DNA of 64,000 bases from Orobanche coerulescens (taxonomy: Eukaryota > Streptophyta > Magnoliopsida > Lamiales > Orobanchaceae): contig CM065815.1 in assembly GCA_033398695.1 (NCBI GenBank), positions 5,760,501-5,824,500 of the forward strand, read 5' to 3'. This document shows, piece by piece, positions 11,319-23,951 of this stretch. A program made the translations under genes and the position numbers. Every line of letters begins with the position of its first letter. Position 1 is the stretch's first letter. The notes under the pieces are model-generated. The model saw nothing but the letters and a program-made list of their open reading frames with translations, did no database searches and was not told the DNA's origin.

Positions 11319-12860
11319 TTCGTTCTGTGTGAGAACTAAGAACCACTTTTATCTATTAGATCATTCAATAAAGAAAGATCAGATTTTGCCACACCATTAC
11401 TTATAATTTGCATGTGAATTTGTAGGATTAAGGAGAAGGTCATTTTGTCCATTCATAAATAAATTATCTTCTTTTAAAGTACGGTAACTTATTCATTTTT
11501 GATCTATTTTAAATAATAATTTCATCAAATTAATCGTATTTTCATGATCTATAATTTAAAATCTATACGGGATATCTAAATATATTGAATAAAAATATTA
11601 TTCATTTGTATACTATGAAGTAATGATTTGTACACTATGAAGTTGTGTAGTTATATGTTCTTATAAACTAAGCAGTCACTCTCCATTCAAAACATCATAA
11701 TTCTATCCACAATAAATATTTTTTAGTGCTGTTTTTTTGTTGGGAACTATACTCATTTGTCTTTTCAATGATATTATTGTCTTTTCATAGCCAACGGCGG
11801 GATTTTTTTTATCTCAATTTCGAAGCAGAAGCAGTACTTTGTACACTATGAAGTAGTGCATTTGTACCATATAAATCAACGCATGTATACACTATGAAGT
11901 AGTGTATTTTTATATTCTTATAAAGCAAGCATCATCACAATCTCCATTCAGAGCATTATAACTCTCTCTATACTTATTTTTAGTGCCTTTTTTATAGGAA
12001 CCTAGACTCCTTTGGCTTTTCAATTGTATATAATCGGACTCCTAATTCATATTTAACGAAATTAGTTATTTAGTAAAGTTGACGGTTTTAGCAAGAATTT
12101 TCATGTTAATTTTAAAGTAAAAACGGTACTTTGTATTGTGTACACTATGAAGTAGTGCATTTGCATACTAAGAAGCAGTGCATTTGTATGTTTTTATAAA
12201 AAAATATCCTTGCAGTCAAAGCATCATACTTCTTTCCATGCTTAATATTTTTAATGTCTTTTTTTTGTTGGAAACTATAATCTTTTATCTTTCTAATGAT
12301 ATATGACATGACTCCTAATTCATATCTAATGGAAGCAGTTTATTTAGTGAAGTTGACGGTTTTAGTAGGAATTGTTATGCCAATTTTGAAGTAGAAGCAA
12401 TACTTTGTATACTATAAATCAGTGTACTATATACTATGAAGCAGTACATTTATACACTACGAAGCAATGTATTTGTATATTATTGAAGCAGTGTATTTCT
12501 TTATATTACATTGCTTTTATTATTTTTTTTTTACATTTTTTCATGTATGCAATGTGCATCTTAATTGAAGATTATGAAAAGATGATTAATTTAATATATA
12601 TTTTTATTTAAAACGGATAATAAATGAATAAGTTATTGTATTTTAGATGAGAACAATTCATTTATGAATGGATAAGAGTACACTTCTCCTTAATTAACTC
12701 CATTCACACACCCCATAAGCTGTGATGATGTGGCAAATTTTGAATTGTCCTTATTTTTCATTTAATGACTCAAATTGGTTCCTCGTTCTCACATAAGGGA
12801 TGGTTCTCATCGGAACCAATCCACAGATATATAGTGATTGGTTCAAATGAGAACGAACCC
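11319..12860. mobile_element. DNA transposon with long imperfect terminal inverted repeats (non-autonomous)
   Basis: The left arm (about 11319-11545) and right arm (about 12600-12860) are imperfect reverse complements over roughly 230 bp. Matching blocks are GTGAGAAC-AGAACCA, TTTGCCACA, AATTAAGGAGAAG, CCATTCATAAAT and TAACTTATTCATTT, found in order on the left and as reverse complements in mirrored order on the right. The interior holds degenerate tandem units and no transposase. Long arms and lack of coding capacity suggest a Mutator-like or similar non-autonomous element. I could not fix a TSD. Confidence 0.6.
11600..12500. repeat. Degenerate tandem repeat, unit about 285 bp, 3 to 4 copies
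   Basis: Each unit contains a block like AGCAGTACTTTGTACACTATG, AAGTAGTGCATTTGTA, CTCCATTCAAAACATCAT, then TTTTTTGTTGG-AACTATA. The key block recurs near 11830, 12115 and 12395, with an older partial copy near 11605. The units lie inside the TIR element and have diverged substantially. Confidence 0.6.
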
Positions 12861-13123
12861 TTAAAATGAAAACGTGCGTTCTGTATATATTTGATATGGA
12901 TTCACTATACACAAAGAATGCTGTAATCCATAATATTTTTTTATTTCATTGCAGATATTAGTAAATATTCCTTATGCATTGAGTGAAATACGCATTACAA
13001 CATACTATATATGCACTAAAGCCATAGTAAATGTTCATGCATTTACGTTTTTTTTTTTTGTTGGTCTTTTTTTGGTTGGTATTTACGTTTCTATTTGAAG
13101 GATTGATTCTCGTTTAAACTAGT
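12861..13123. other. Short AT-rich spacer
   Basis: No gene or repeat unit recognised between the TIR element and the hAT insertion site. Confidence 0.5.
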
Positions 13124-13724
13124 CATATACATAGAGGTGGCCAGTGGGCCAGGTGTAACACCCCAAATCACAAATGGGACATTACACGCCGTAGAACCCT
13201 CATGAGGTCTAACAGGCTAACACACGACACACAATCCGAGTATGAAAATTCCAAAAGACAATTAGTAAAATAGGGCCGTGGCCTCGGTCAAAATATTTTA
13301 ATGAAGCATCATAAAGTAAAAAAAAATACGCCTGAATCCATTGCCCACACAAGGGACTTTGATCAATTTATAAAACACTCAGTCTAACTCCAACATCAAG
13401 ATAAATGCAATAGTAAAACATGAAATACGACTCGAGCCTCATCATCATGCTGGACCATCCTTTGCATGCATATCCCGTGCCAGCTCCTCGGCTCGACCAG
13501 TACCTGAAATGCATAAGACGCATTTCCCCCATTTAAGGGGTTAACATTCGAATAGCTAGTGCAAGTGCATAATTACACTACATTACATACGTACACGATT
13601 CGACACAAGCAATCCATTCGAGAAAAACATTTGAAATCAATATTCCGGAATATCACATTTACACCAAAACAATATATCTTCAAGTTTTCCACATCATAAC
13701 TATACACGCTTGGTAACCCGCGGC

Positions 13725-13935
13725 CGTACCCATTAGTATCGACCCCCAGAGGCCCCGTCGGGCCGTCCCCGGGTGAGAAACCACTTCCGCGGCCGTACCC
13801 ATTAGTATCGGCCCCCAGAGGTCCCGTCGAACCATCCCCGGGTGGAAGAACATCAACACATGCACCGAAGTCCACTTCCGTGGCCGTACCCATTAGTATC
13901 GGCCCCCAGAGGCCACATATGCCATCCCCGGGTGG
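13725..13935. repeat. Triplicated block in the Tekay LTR
   Basis: Three direct units each start GGCCGTACCCATTAGTATCG, continue CCCCCAGAGG and end CCCCGGGTG. Spacings are about 65 and 90 bp. The same triplet occurs in the other LTR at about 21557-21772. Confidence 0.85.
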
Positions 13936-14880
13936 AAGAACAACAACCACATCCATTTAATAGCACAATTTACATCATTCGCATCAAAACCGTACACACA
14001 TAACGAAATGTAATACATGTACTTGTCTTGGATAACACGATGTGAAGAAAACGGTGAAATGAAAGGTTTCGGTCCGAATAATCTTCACAAATCCGTTCCT
14101 AACACAAGAACGATATATAACCAATCTCAATATTGTGAATACCTAGGAATTCTTCATAGTTCTACCCGATGGGACAATTCGTCGAACATTACTAGGGTAT
14201 CATCGAGTATAAGTGACGAATAATGAAAAAAATCAGAGTTTATTCCACAAATCCTCAAGAACCACGGAGGAATACAAGTATACAATTGAAGTCTAGTAAT
14301 AATCTATGATAAATCGGATTGAAAAGGGTCAAATCGCAAAAAAAAAAAAAAAATCCCCCAAAATCTCAAAACAAGGGTTTTAGGGATTCTTACCTTGATT
14401 CGGGTGGCGGAAGATATTAAGAACTTGGTGAATTCGCTCAAGAAATGCAGGGATATTAGTAGATGATAATATTGGTAAATTGGTTCTATCCTTCGTCTAG
14501 AATCGCCCAAAGCCGAAGAGAAGATGTGAGGATGGAAAAATGATGAAGTTGACTGTTGTTGTCCTATATATATCGGACAGGCTTAGCGCACGCTACGACC
14601 TAAGAATTAGCGTGCACTATCGGGGGTGCGGGAACATAGTCAGATACATCTGTCCTCCCGCTAGCGTATGCAGATACAAGATAACGTGCGCTAGTGTTAG
14701 AAATTAGCGTACGTTACCACTCAATTAGCGTACGCTATCTGGTTCAGTTCCGAAATACTGAACCTTCTGCCCAGTTCCAGGGTATTCTGCCCAGACGTAT
14801 TAGCACACGTAAAAATGTAAATCTAGCGTGTGCTAGTTTTACCCTCATAGCGTACGCTACGGAAAAACGTTAGCGTGCGC

Positions 14881-15463
14881 TAGAGATGTTAAACGGGCTA
14901 ACCCTAGCGGTTCCGGGCTAGCCCTAGCGGACTTCGGGCTAAACGGTTTGGGCCTAAAAAGCCCGGATTAAAACGGGCTAGGAAATATCGGCCCTAACCC
15001 TAACCCTAACGGGCTTCGGGCTAAACGGGCTAAACGGGCTAAATATTTAAAAAAATCTATTTTTTATTTTTTATAAGTCATGAACAAAAAAAAACAGTAA
15101 CAATATATTTTATATATATAGTAAGTAGTAACAACTATACTATAATAAATATAACAAAAAATACACTTTTATATATATACATATATATATATATATACAC
15201 ACACACTATATTAACGAATACAATAATAATATATATTATATATAATATTAATATATATTACATATATAATATTAATATATGTTATATAAATATAGTATTA
15301 CTATAAGTTGAAATTAACAATATATATATATATAGGGCTTCGGGCTAAACGGTCCGGGCCAAAAAAGCCCGGATTTAAACGGGCTAGGAAATATCGGCCC
15401 TAACCCGGTTTTTTGGCGGGTTACGGGCCAGTCCGCCGGGCCCGAGCCCGTTTAACATCTCTA
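14881..15463. mobile_element. hAT MITE inserted in the Tekay LTR
   Basis: 583 bp with terminal inverted repeats TAGAGATGTTAAACGGGC and GCCCGTTTAACATCTCTA. The flanks are the 8-bp TSD GCGTGCGC at 14873-14880 and 15464-15471. The other LTR provides the empty site. The arms are iterations of CGGGCTAAA/CCCTAG-type motifs around an AT-rich centre. No coding capacity. Confidence 0.95.
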
Positions 15464-16003
15464 GCGTGCGCTAACGGCTCTTGCATAGAGTACAGTCAGG
15501 ACTCGGCCAGACTGTATCCGACTCGAACGACACGAAAACTTGACAGATGCCAGCAACCAACGAGACATGACAAGAAAACAAAAGCCCGCAAGCAAAAATC
15601 TCTCAACCGATTGTACGATTTCGACTATTGAGGAACTTGAAATACGGCAAGGGGGACAAATTCCCTAAACTTATAGGAAATTACAAAACGGCCCAAATGT
15701 CCGAAAATCACGATAAAACGTCGGATTAACAATCCGAAACTCACAACATGAGCAAATCAACTATACGAACTTATGGGAACAGAGAAATAATGAAATCAAA
15801 CGAGTTTTATGAGAATCGAACGTACATGCGACAAAACATGACTTAAAATGAAATTACGTAAAAACATATCCGTAACTCGTCCAAATGGAAAAACTCAAGG
15901 AACAAACTAGATTTAGAATCCCAAAATGGTGGCAAGCGAGTCGTCTGAAACGAACATACACCAAAAATAGAAATTACCAAAAATAGAAATCACGGATATT
16001 ACA

Positions 16004-16020
16004 TTCTCTCCCCCTAAAAA
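16004..16020 (-). other. Polypurine tract of Tekay element
   Basis: On the minus strand TTTTTAGGGGGAGAGAA abuts the 3' LTR start TGTAATATCC, the expected plus-strand primer position. Confidence 0.75.
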
Positions 16021-16038
16021 TAAGTTTCGTCCCGAAAC

Positions 16039-19000
16039 TTACAACGCGAATAACTCGGGGTATCTCGACTTCATACTCTCTTCCGTATCCCACGTGGCTT
16101 CCTCGGATCCATGTCTCAACCATTTCACTTTAACCAAGGGAATGGTTTTGTGCCGAAGTTGCTTCAACCGACGCTCTAGAATCTGAATCGGTCTCTCTTC
16201 GATGGTCATGTCGGGCCCTAACTCGATCTCTCCAAAATCAATAATATGTCTAGGTTCCGGTACATACCTCCTAAGCTGGGAAACATGAAATACGTTATGC
16301 ACATGACTCAAGGATGGCGGCAAGCCTAACCTATATGCAAGCTCTCCAATTCTCTCTAAATTCTCGAACGGTCCAATATATCTTGGACTAAGTTTACCCT
16401 TCCGGCCGAAGCGGTAAACTCCCCGTTTCGGCGAAACCTTAAGCAATACATGGTCTCCCACCTCAAACTCCAACGGCCGGCGGCGCGTGTCGACATAAGA
16501 CTTCTGTCGACTCTGGGCCGTCAACAATCTATCACGAATCAAAGCAATCTTCTCTCTCGTCTCAACTACCATATCTGGTTCGGTACCAATTAGCTCGGAT
16601 GCATCATCCTAACACAACGGCGATCTGCACCTCCTCCCATACAATGCCTCAAATGGTGCCATTTTGATCGAGGCGTGCCAAATATTGTTGTACGTGAACT
16701 CGATCAATGGAAAGTGCAACTCCCAATCATCCTTCCAATCTAAAGCACAAGCTCTCAACATATCCTCCAGCGTCTGTATCATCCGCTCAGACCGTCCATC
16801 TATCTGAGGGTGGTAGGATGTACTGAGTCTCAACTCAGTCCCCAAGGCTCGATGAGCGGCCTGCCAATAATGTGATATAAATTGGCCATCACGGTCCGAA
16901 ACAATTCTCTTAAGAGTCCCATGAAACCTCACGATCTCCGCAATGAATACCCGCACTAGTCTTTCTGGCCCCCAAGTATCCCTAATATCCATAAAATGAG
17001 CTGATTTGGTTAGTCGATCGACAATAACCCAAATCATGTTCATTCCAGTCTGAGTCCTAGGCATACTGGTAATAAAATCCATGGAAATATCCTCCCACTT
17101 CCACTCTGGAATAGGAAGTGGTCGCAATAATCCCGCGGGTCGCTGATGCTCAATCTTAACCTGTTGACAGGTTAAACATCTCGATACAAACTCGTTCACG
17201 TCCATCTTCAAATTGCCCCACTAGTAGTTACTCCTTACATCCTTGTACATTTTACTCGTACCGGGATGTATGGAGTAAGGTGTAGTATGAGCTTCACTCT
17301 AAGATCTTCGGTCTCAACTCCAAATCACTCGGTACACATAATCTGCCGTGAAATCTCAAGACTCCATCATCCTGAACCACAAATCCAGGGGCTTTCCCCT
17401 TCTTCACGTCCTCTCTCAACTGAGCTAAAAATGGATCATCGTATTGCCTTGCCTTGATATCATCAACCAAGGACGAAGTGATTTCTAACGCACATAACTG
17501 GCCCTGAACTCTCTGGACCCAAACCTCGATATCCTGACAAATCAAATCCCACTGGATCCTGCTTTGAGGCATAAGTACCTCTAACATCTGTAGCGCCATC
17601 GGCTTACGACTCAATGCGTCAGCCAATACATTAGCCTTGGATGCTAAAGAATTTCGAGGTCATAATCTTTAATTAACTCCAACCATCTACGCTGTCTCAT
17701 ATTCAACTCTTTCTGACTAAAGATATACTTCATACTCTTGTGATCCATGTAAATCTTACATGACGATCCATAGAGATAGTGCCTCCCGATTTTTAAAGCA
17801 AAGACGACGACAGCTAACTCTAAATCATGCGTAGGGTAATTTGCTTCGTAAGGTTTCAACTGTCGGGATGCATAAGCAATAATCCTATCTTTCTGCATCA
17901 AAACACATCCGGGCCTGAGGCCCGAAGCATCACTATACACCACGAAATCCTCGTTCCCCTGAGGCAATGCTAAAATGGGTACGGTAGTCAGTCGTCTCTT
18001 CAACTCGTCAAAACTATCCTGTCTATCTGCGGTCCACTCAAACTTCTGAGTCTTCTGGAATAACTGAGCGAGTGGTCTAGTGATCTTAGAAAATCCTTCA
18101 ACAAATCTACGGTAATAGCCTGCATGTCCCAGAAAACTCCTCACCTCCTTCACATTCTTAGGCGGTTCTCATGCCATCACTGCCTCTATCTTCTGTGGAT
18201 CTACCCGAACTCCCTCTGCAAAATCACATGCCCGAGGAATATCACTTCCTTGATCCAAAACTCACACTTAGAGAACTTCGCGTATAACTGCTCAGCTCTC
18301 AAATGTCCAACACAATCCGGAGATGTAAAGCATGCTCCTCTCGACTCCGGGAATAGATAAGGATGTCGTCGATAAAGACGACTACGAATTTGTCCAGATA
18401 CTCGATAAAAACTTTGTTCATTAACTGCATGAACACTGTTGGGGCATTGGTTAGCCCGAAAGGCATAACCACAAACTCGTAATGGCCATATCTCGTCCGA
18501 ATGGCAGCTTTCGGTATATCACTGTCCCGAATCCTCAATTGGTAGTAGCCCGATCGTAAATCAATCTTCGAAAAGACTGATGCTCCGTGAAGCTGATCAA
18601 ACAAGTCGTCAATCCAGGGCAAAGGGTATTTGTTTTTTATGGTCAACTTGTTTAATTCTCGATAATCGATGCATAAACGAAGCGAACCATCCTTCTTCTT
18701 AACAAAAAGCACAGGCGCACTCCAAGGCGATGCGCTCGGTCGGATATACACTTTATCTAGCATTTCCCCCAACTCCTTCTTCAGCTCTAACATCTCCGAT
18801 GATGCCATACGGTACAGCACTCAAGAAACAGGGACCGTATTCGGCTCTAGATCAATAGGAAACTCAACCTCCCGCTGTGGTCGTAATCCCGGAAAGTCAT
18901 CTGGAAATACGTCGGGATACTCGCTAATGACTAGAATCGACGACATGTCAACTCCACCATCTTCCGCCTCCAGAGCGTAACACCAATAGCCGACACAACC

Positions 19001-20571
19001 CTGGTTCAGAAGTTTCATTGCCTTCAAGGCGCTAATCATACTTCCCGATTGACCCGGCTTACATCCGACGAGAGTATGCTTGGTGCCGTCCTTGGCCACT
19101 ATCGAGATGTACGAGCCCGATGGTTCATGATAGCACCGTGACGATCTAACTAATCGTCCCCGAGGATTAAATCCTCACCCTTAAGCTCTATAACAATGAG
19201 ATTCGAGGGCCAATCTCGGCTCCCGATCCTCACTGGGCAATCCCTAACTTCTCGGTCCCCAACCATACGATCCCCACTAGGCGTACCCACTACAAACGGT
19301 TCACACTCGAACAAACAGTCAATACCAATACGACTCACACAAGCCGAAGCAATAAAAAAGTGGGTGGCACCCGAATCGAAAATCACTGAAACTGGATGAA
19401 AAAGGATCTGAGTAGTACCTGACGCCACCGGAACGTCTGCCTCCTCCGTGCATCTCAACTGATACAACCGAGGGTGAACTGAGCTCGGACTCGATGCTGC
19501 ATGGCGATCCGGCTGACCCCGACCCCTACTGCGGCCCGAACTCTGGGGAACATGAGTAACTGGAGTCTTTTGATCAATATTGTGCTCCTTATGAACGGCA
19601 GTGGTGATCGGAGCTCTGGAGGCCCTGGAAGCCCTCTCGTAATGAACTGCTCGATGCCCGGTCTGTCCGCAAGTAAAGCAAGTAACCAACGAGAATGGAC
19701 AATCTTTCACCACATGTTCATACTGACTGCAATTAAAACAAACTCTGCCACCAGGTGTAGGAGACTGGACTGAACAGTTACGCTTAGATCCTCCGGCCTG
19801 ATGAAATGGTCTCTTCCCAGGCACCGGAGTAGACTGCGTCCTCAAAAACCGTCCACCTTTACCGGTTGAAAAAACTGTCGGTAGTTTTGTGCTTCTTAGC
19901 CTCGGAACCCGACTCTGCTTCCGGTACATCCATATCGATCGCTAGGGCACGATCCTGATACTCTTTCAAGGTGGCACACATGAGTGGTGCCATACTCTTC
20001 CTGATATGCGGCTTCATGCGCATATTGAAATAATGGATCTTATCGGCCTCGGTCCTCACCTGATCTTTCACAAATCCCAACTGCTGATTATAAGTGATGA
20101 TGGCCTGAGAAATCGGCACATACTGAGGTGTAGCAGTAAAGAATTCCACAATACTGCGCTCCTTGACTGGCGGTGGACAATATTCGGCTTCCATAACAGC
20201 CTTAAATTCCTCCCAAGTGGCTCGGCGGTCTCTGGGCGCCACAGCCTCCCACCATTCCGCAGCTTCCTTATCTAGGAGGTACTGAGCAATATGTACCCTC
20301 CTGTCGTCGGGACAAGCTACGGCATCAAAATTTCTGCTCAACTGAAAGAGCCAATTCTCCCAATCGAGGGAGTCAGAAGAACCAGTGAAACGAGGGGGTG
20401 CATCTTAGTTACTTTCTGAATCCATTTACTAGCTTCATCCTCTGGAGTCGGAGGTGGATTCTGGCGTCTACCCTGAGCTATCTGAGCGAGCTGGGCTACC
20501 AACTGCTGGAGTACGACAGTAGCCCCGGCGTCGGCATTATTACCCGACAGTTGCTCCTGACTGACCGGCAA
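16039..20571 (-). pseudogene. Tekay gag-pol polyprotein, broken by stops and frameshifts
   Basis: Reading minus-strand segments in order: gag core (20341-19859, EAAEWWEAVAP, EFKAVMEAEYCPP); two CCHC knuckles (CFNCSQYEHVVKDC, CFTCGQTGHRAVHYE; the second has lost its last Cys) and protease (VIFDSGATHFFIA) at 19929-19150; RT at 18820-18299 ([45 protein letters not shown]); RNase H at 18153-17644 ([25 protein letters not shown]); integrase at 17211-16609 (IVDRLTKSAHF, IVSDRDGQF, YHPQIDGRSERM, ending in GRRCRSP); C-terminal tail at 16572-16039 (VGDHVLLKVSPKRG, GPFENLERIG, VFHVSQLRRY, VKWLRHGSEEATW), the chromodomain-type end. Each break needs a shift or a stop readthrough, so no full polyprotein is made from this copy. 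Confidence 0.92.
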
Positions 20572-20968
20572 GTTTTATTGCCCGTCAGAACTCAGAGGTA
20601 GAGTACTCGCACTGAATGAGAGGTCGAATCTGCAAAGGACTAAGAAAGCGAAACTTCCTCATTAATAGCACCACGACCACGGCCTCGGCCGCGGCCCCAG
20701 CCAGTCTACCACGACCTCTAAACATACTGAAGAAAAGAATTGAAAAGAACAAGATTAGAAAGATTCACAGTTTACAAGGTTGGTACCACATTTCACGATT
20801 CCAAACAACACAAGGAAACGAATTACAGAATATAAGAGTTCGAGGAGACTTACAACCACGGGTCGCACGAAAAGACGGTAGCACAATGATATTAGGCTCA
20901 ACGAATGACTCTAACGACGCAACTGACAGACCCAAAATTAACCGACAGCCTAGGCATTCAAAACCTAT

Positions 20969-20981
20969 GGCCCCGATACCA
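20969..20981 (-). other. Primer-binding site of Tekay element
   Basis: On the minus strand TGGTATCGGGGCC lies four bases inside the 5' LTR. It resembles the initiator-tRNA-Met site (TGGTATCAGAGCC) with changes. Confidence 0.65.
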
Positions 20982-20985
20982 TAAA

Positions 20986-23248
20986 TGTAACACCCCAAAT
21001 CACAAATGGGACATTACACGCCGTATAACCCTCATGAGGTCTACCAGGCTAACACACGACACAGAATCCGAATATGAAAATCCCAAAAGACAATCATTAT
21101 AGTAAAATAGGGCCGTGGCCTCGGCCAAAATATTTTATTCAAGCATCATAAAGTAAAAGAATCCGCCTGAATCCATTGCCCACGCAGGGGACTTTAACCA
21201 ATTTATAAAACACTCAGTCTAACTCCAACATCAAGATAAATGCAATAGTAAAACATGAAATACGACTCGAGCCTCATCATCATGCTGGACCATCGTTTGC
21301 ATGCATATCCCGTGCCAGCTCCTCAGCTCGACCAGTACCTGAAATGCATAAGACGTATTTCCCCCATTTAAGGGGTTAGCATTCGAATAGCTAGTGCAAG
21401 TACACAATTACAATACATTACATACATACACGATTCGACACAAGCAATCCATTCGAGAAGAACATTTGAAATCAATATTCCGGAATATCACATTTACACC
21501 AAAACAATATATCCTCAAGTTTTCCACATCATCACTATCCACGCTTGGTAACCCGCGGCCGTACCCATTAGTATCGACCCCCAGAGGCCCCGTCGGACTG
21601 TCCCCGGGTGAAAACCCCCTTCCGCGGCCATACCCATTAGTATCGGCCCCCAGAGGTCCCGTCGAACCATACCCGGGTGGAAGAACATCAACACACGCAT
21701 CCAAGTCCACTTTCGTGGTTGTACCCATTAGTATCGGCCCCCAGAGGCCACATATGCCATCCCCGGTGGAAGAACAACAACCACATCCATTTAATAGCAC
21801 AATTTACATCATTCGCATCAAAACCGTACACACATAACGAAATGTAATACATGTACTTGCCTTGTATAACACGATGTGAAGAAAACGGTGAAAGGAAAGG
21901 TTTCGGTCCGAATAATCTTCACAAATCCGTTCCTAACACAAGAACGATATACAACCAATCTCAATATTGTGAATACCTAGGAATTCTTCCTAGTTCTACC
22001 CGATGGGACAATTCGTCGAACATTACTAGGGTATCATCGAGTATAAGTGACGAACAATGAAAAAAATCGGAGTTTAATCCACAAATCCTCAAGAACCACG
22101 GAGGAATACAAGTATACAATTGAAGTCTAGTAATAATCTATGATAAATCGGATTGAAAAGGGTCAAATCGCAAAAAACCCTCAAAATTCCCCCAAAATCA
22201 CAAAACAAGGGTTTTAGGGATTCTTACCTTGATTCGGGTGGCGGAAGATGTTAAGAACTTGATGAATTCGCTCAAGAAATGCAGGGATATTAGTAGATGA
22301 TAATATTGGTCGAAATTGGTTATATCCTTCGTCTAGAATCGCCCAAAGCCGAAGAGAAGATGTGAGGATGGAAAAATGACGAAGTTGACTGCTGTTGTCC
22401 TATATATATCGGACAGGCTTAGCGCACGCTATGCCCTAAGAATTAGCGTGCACTATCGGGGGTGCGGGAAAACAATCAGAGACTTCTGTCCTCCCGTTAG
22501 CATACGCAGATTCCAGATAGCGTGCGCTAGCGTTAGAAATTAGTGTACGTTACCACTCAATTAGCGTACGTTATCTGGTTCAGTTTCGAAATACTGAACC
22601 TTCTGCCCAGTTCCAGGGTATTCTGCCCAGACGTATTGGCGCACATAAAAATGTAAATCTAGCGTGCGCTAGTTTTACCCTCATAGCACACGCTACGGAA
22701 AATCGTTAGCGTGCGCTAACGGCTCCTCCACAGAGTATAATCAGAACTCGGCTAGACTGTATCCGACTCGAACGACACGAAAACTTGACAGATGCCAGCA
22801 ACCAACGAGACATGACAAGAAAACAAAAGCCCGCAAGCAAAAATCTCTCAAACGAATGTACGATTTCGACTATTGAGGAACTTGAAATACGGCAAGGGTG
22901 ACAAATTCCCTAAACTTATAGGAAATTACAAAACGGCCCAAACATCCGAAAATCACGATAAAACGTCGGATTAACAATCCGAAACTCACAACATGAGCAA
23001 ATCAACCATACGAACATATGAGAACAGAGAAATAATGAAATCGAACGAGTTTTACGAGAATCGAACGTACATGCGACAAAACATGACTTAAAATGAAATT
23101 ATGTAAAAACATATCCGTAACTCGTCCAAATGGAAAAACTCAAGGAACAAACTAGATTCAGAATCCCAAAACGGTGACGAGCGAGTCGTCCGAAACGAAC
23201 ATACACCAAAAATTGAAATTACAATGAATAGAAAGTACGGATATTACA
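20986..23248 (-). repeat. 5' LTR of Tekay element
   Basis: 2263 bp. It lacks the MITE and so preserves the empty site TTAGCGTGCGCTAACGG near 22708. It has the same triplicated block and palindrome cluster as its partner. Scattered substitutions between the LTRs indicate an old insertion. Confidence 0.92.
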
Positions 23249-23951
23249 CCAGGCCGGTCCAGTCCAGCCCAGCCCAACCCGAATTTTCTTGACCCACGGC
23301 CGCACGGCCCAGGACCGAGCCCAGCTCCTCTGGACACCCGGGCGGTCCAGGTCCCGAACTCTTCAACCCAGGCCAGCCCAGCCCAGCCCGCCTCCGAGCC
23401 GAGACCGGCCCGGCCCCAGCCCGGCCCCAGCCTACCCGCAACTCGGTCCCCAGCCCGCCCACAACCCCCCAGCCCACCCCAAGCCCGCACAACCACACCC
23501 TAAACTCACCCTAAGCTCACCATTCAAATTTGAATGGGTTGGCCGGGACCCATGCCATGTGGCACCAACCGATTAGTTGGTGCACTAGCCGTTGCCCAAC
23601 GGCCAGCCCATGGGCCGGGCCGGGCCGGGCTTAACGGCCAGAATTTCAATTTTTTTATTTTGAAAAATTATCTTATAAATACCCACCCACTCTTAACCAT
23701 CTTATAAATACCCACCCATCGAATAACTTTATATAATTATACTAATCTAAATTTATCTTTATTAAAACGGCGGACGGATCAAGGAACGTTCATCATGAAG
23801 GGACCGGCGATAATGATACCAACTTGCGTTTCGGCAAGTTTACTATTTCTACTTTTTATTATTTTTTATGCTTACTGGGGTTTATTTATTTAGTACTTAC
23901 TATTATTATAAATTGTTATTAGTTCATAATCTCTCTGAAGACTCTACTACC

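Larger units (their letters stand above)
13154..16003 (-). repeat. 3' LTR of Tekay element, carrying a hAT MITE
   Basis: 2850 bp in total; removing the 583-bp MITE and one 8-bp TSD leaves 2259 bp, matching the 2263-bp partner. It contains three copies of a CCGTACCCATTAGTATCG block (13725-13935) and a cluster of TAGCGTRCGCTA palindromes (14584-14882). Confidence 0.9.
13154..23248 (-). mobile_element. Tekay-type (chromoviral) Ty3-gypsy retrotransposon, minus strand
   Basis: The LTRs at 13154-16003 and 20986-23248 begin TGTAACACCCC and end GGATATTACA as read on the + strand. The whole element is flanked by the 5-bp TSD CCAGG (13149-13153 and 23249-23253). On the minus strand the order is LTR, primer-binding site, gag, protease, RT, RNase H, integrase, chromodomain-type tail, polypurine tract, LTR. 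All coding domains are present but separated by stops and frameshifts, so this copy is defective. The C-terminal region after integrase indicates a chromovirus. The Tekay/Del assignment rests on domain sequence and on the long LTR. Confidence 0.9.

Noticed and set aside
14992..15010. Interstitial telomere-like CCCTAACCCTAACCCTAAC
   Set aside because: Plant telomeres are usually CCCTAAA. This run is a variant of the iterated arm motif of the hAT MITE that contains it.
23158..23576. GC-rich overlapping ORFs on both strands
   Set aside because: They are translations of the iterated CCAGCCC/GGCCCG subterminal repeat of the hAT element and have no protein-like composition.
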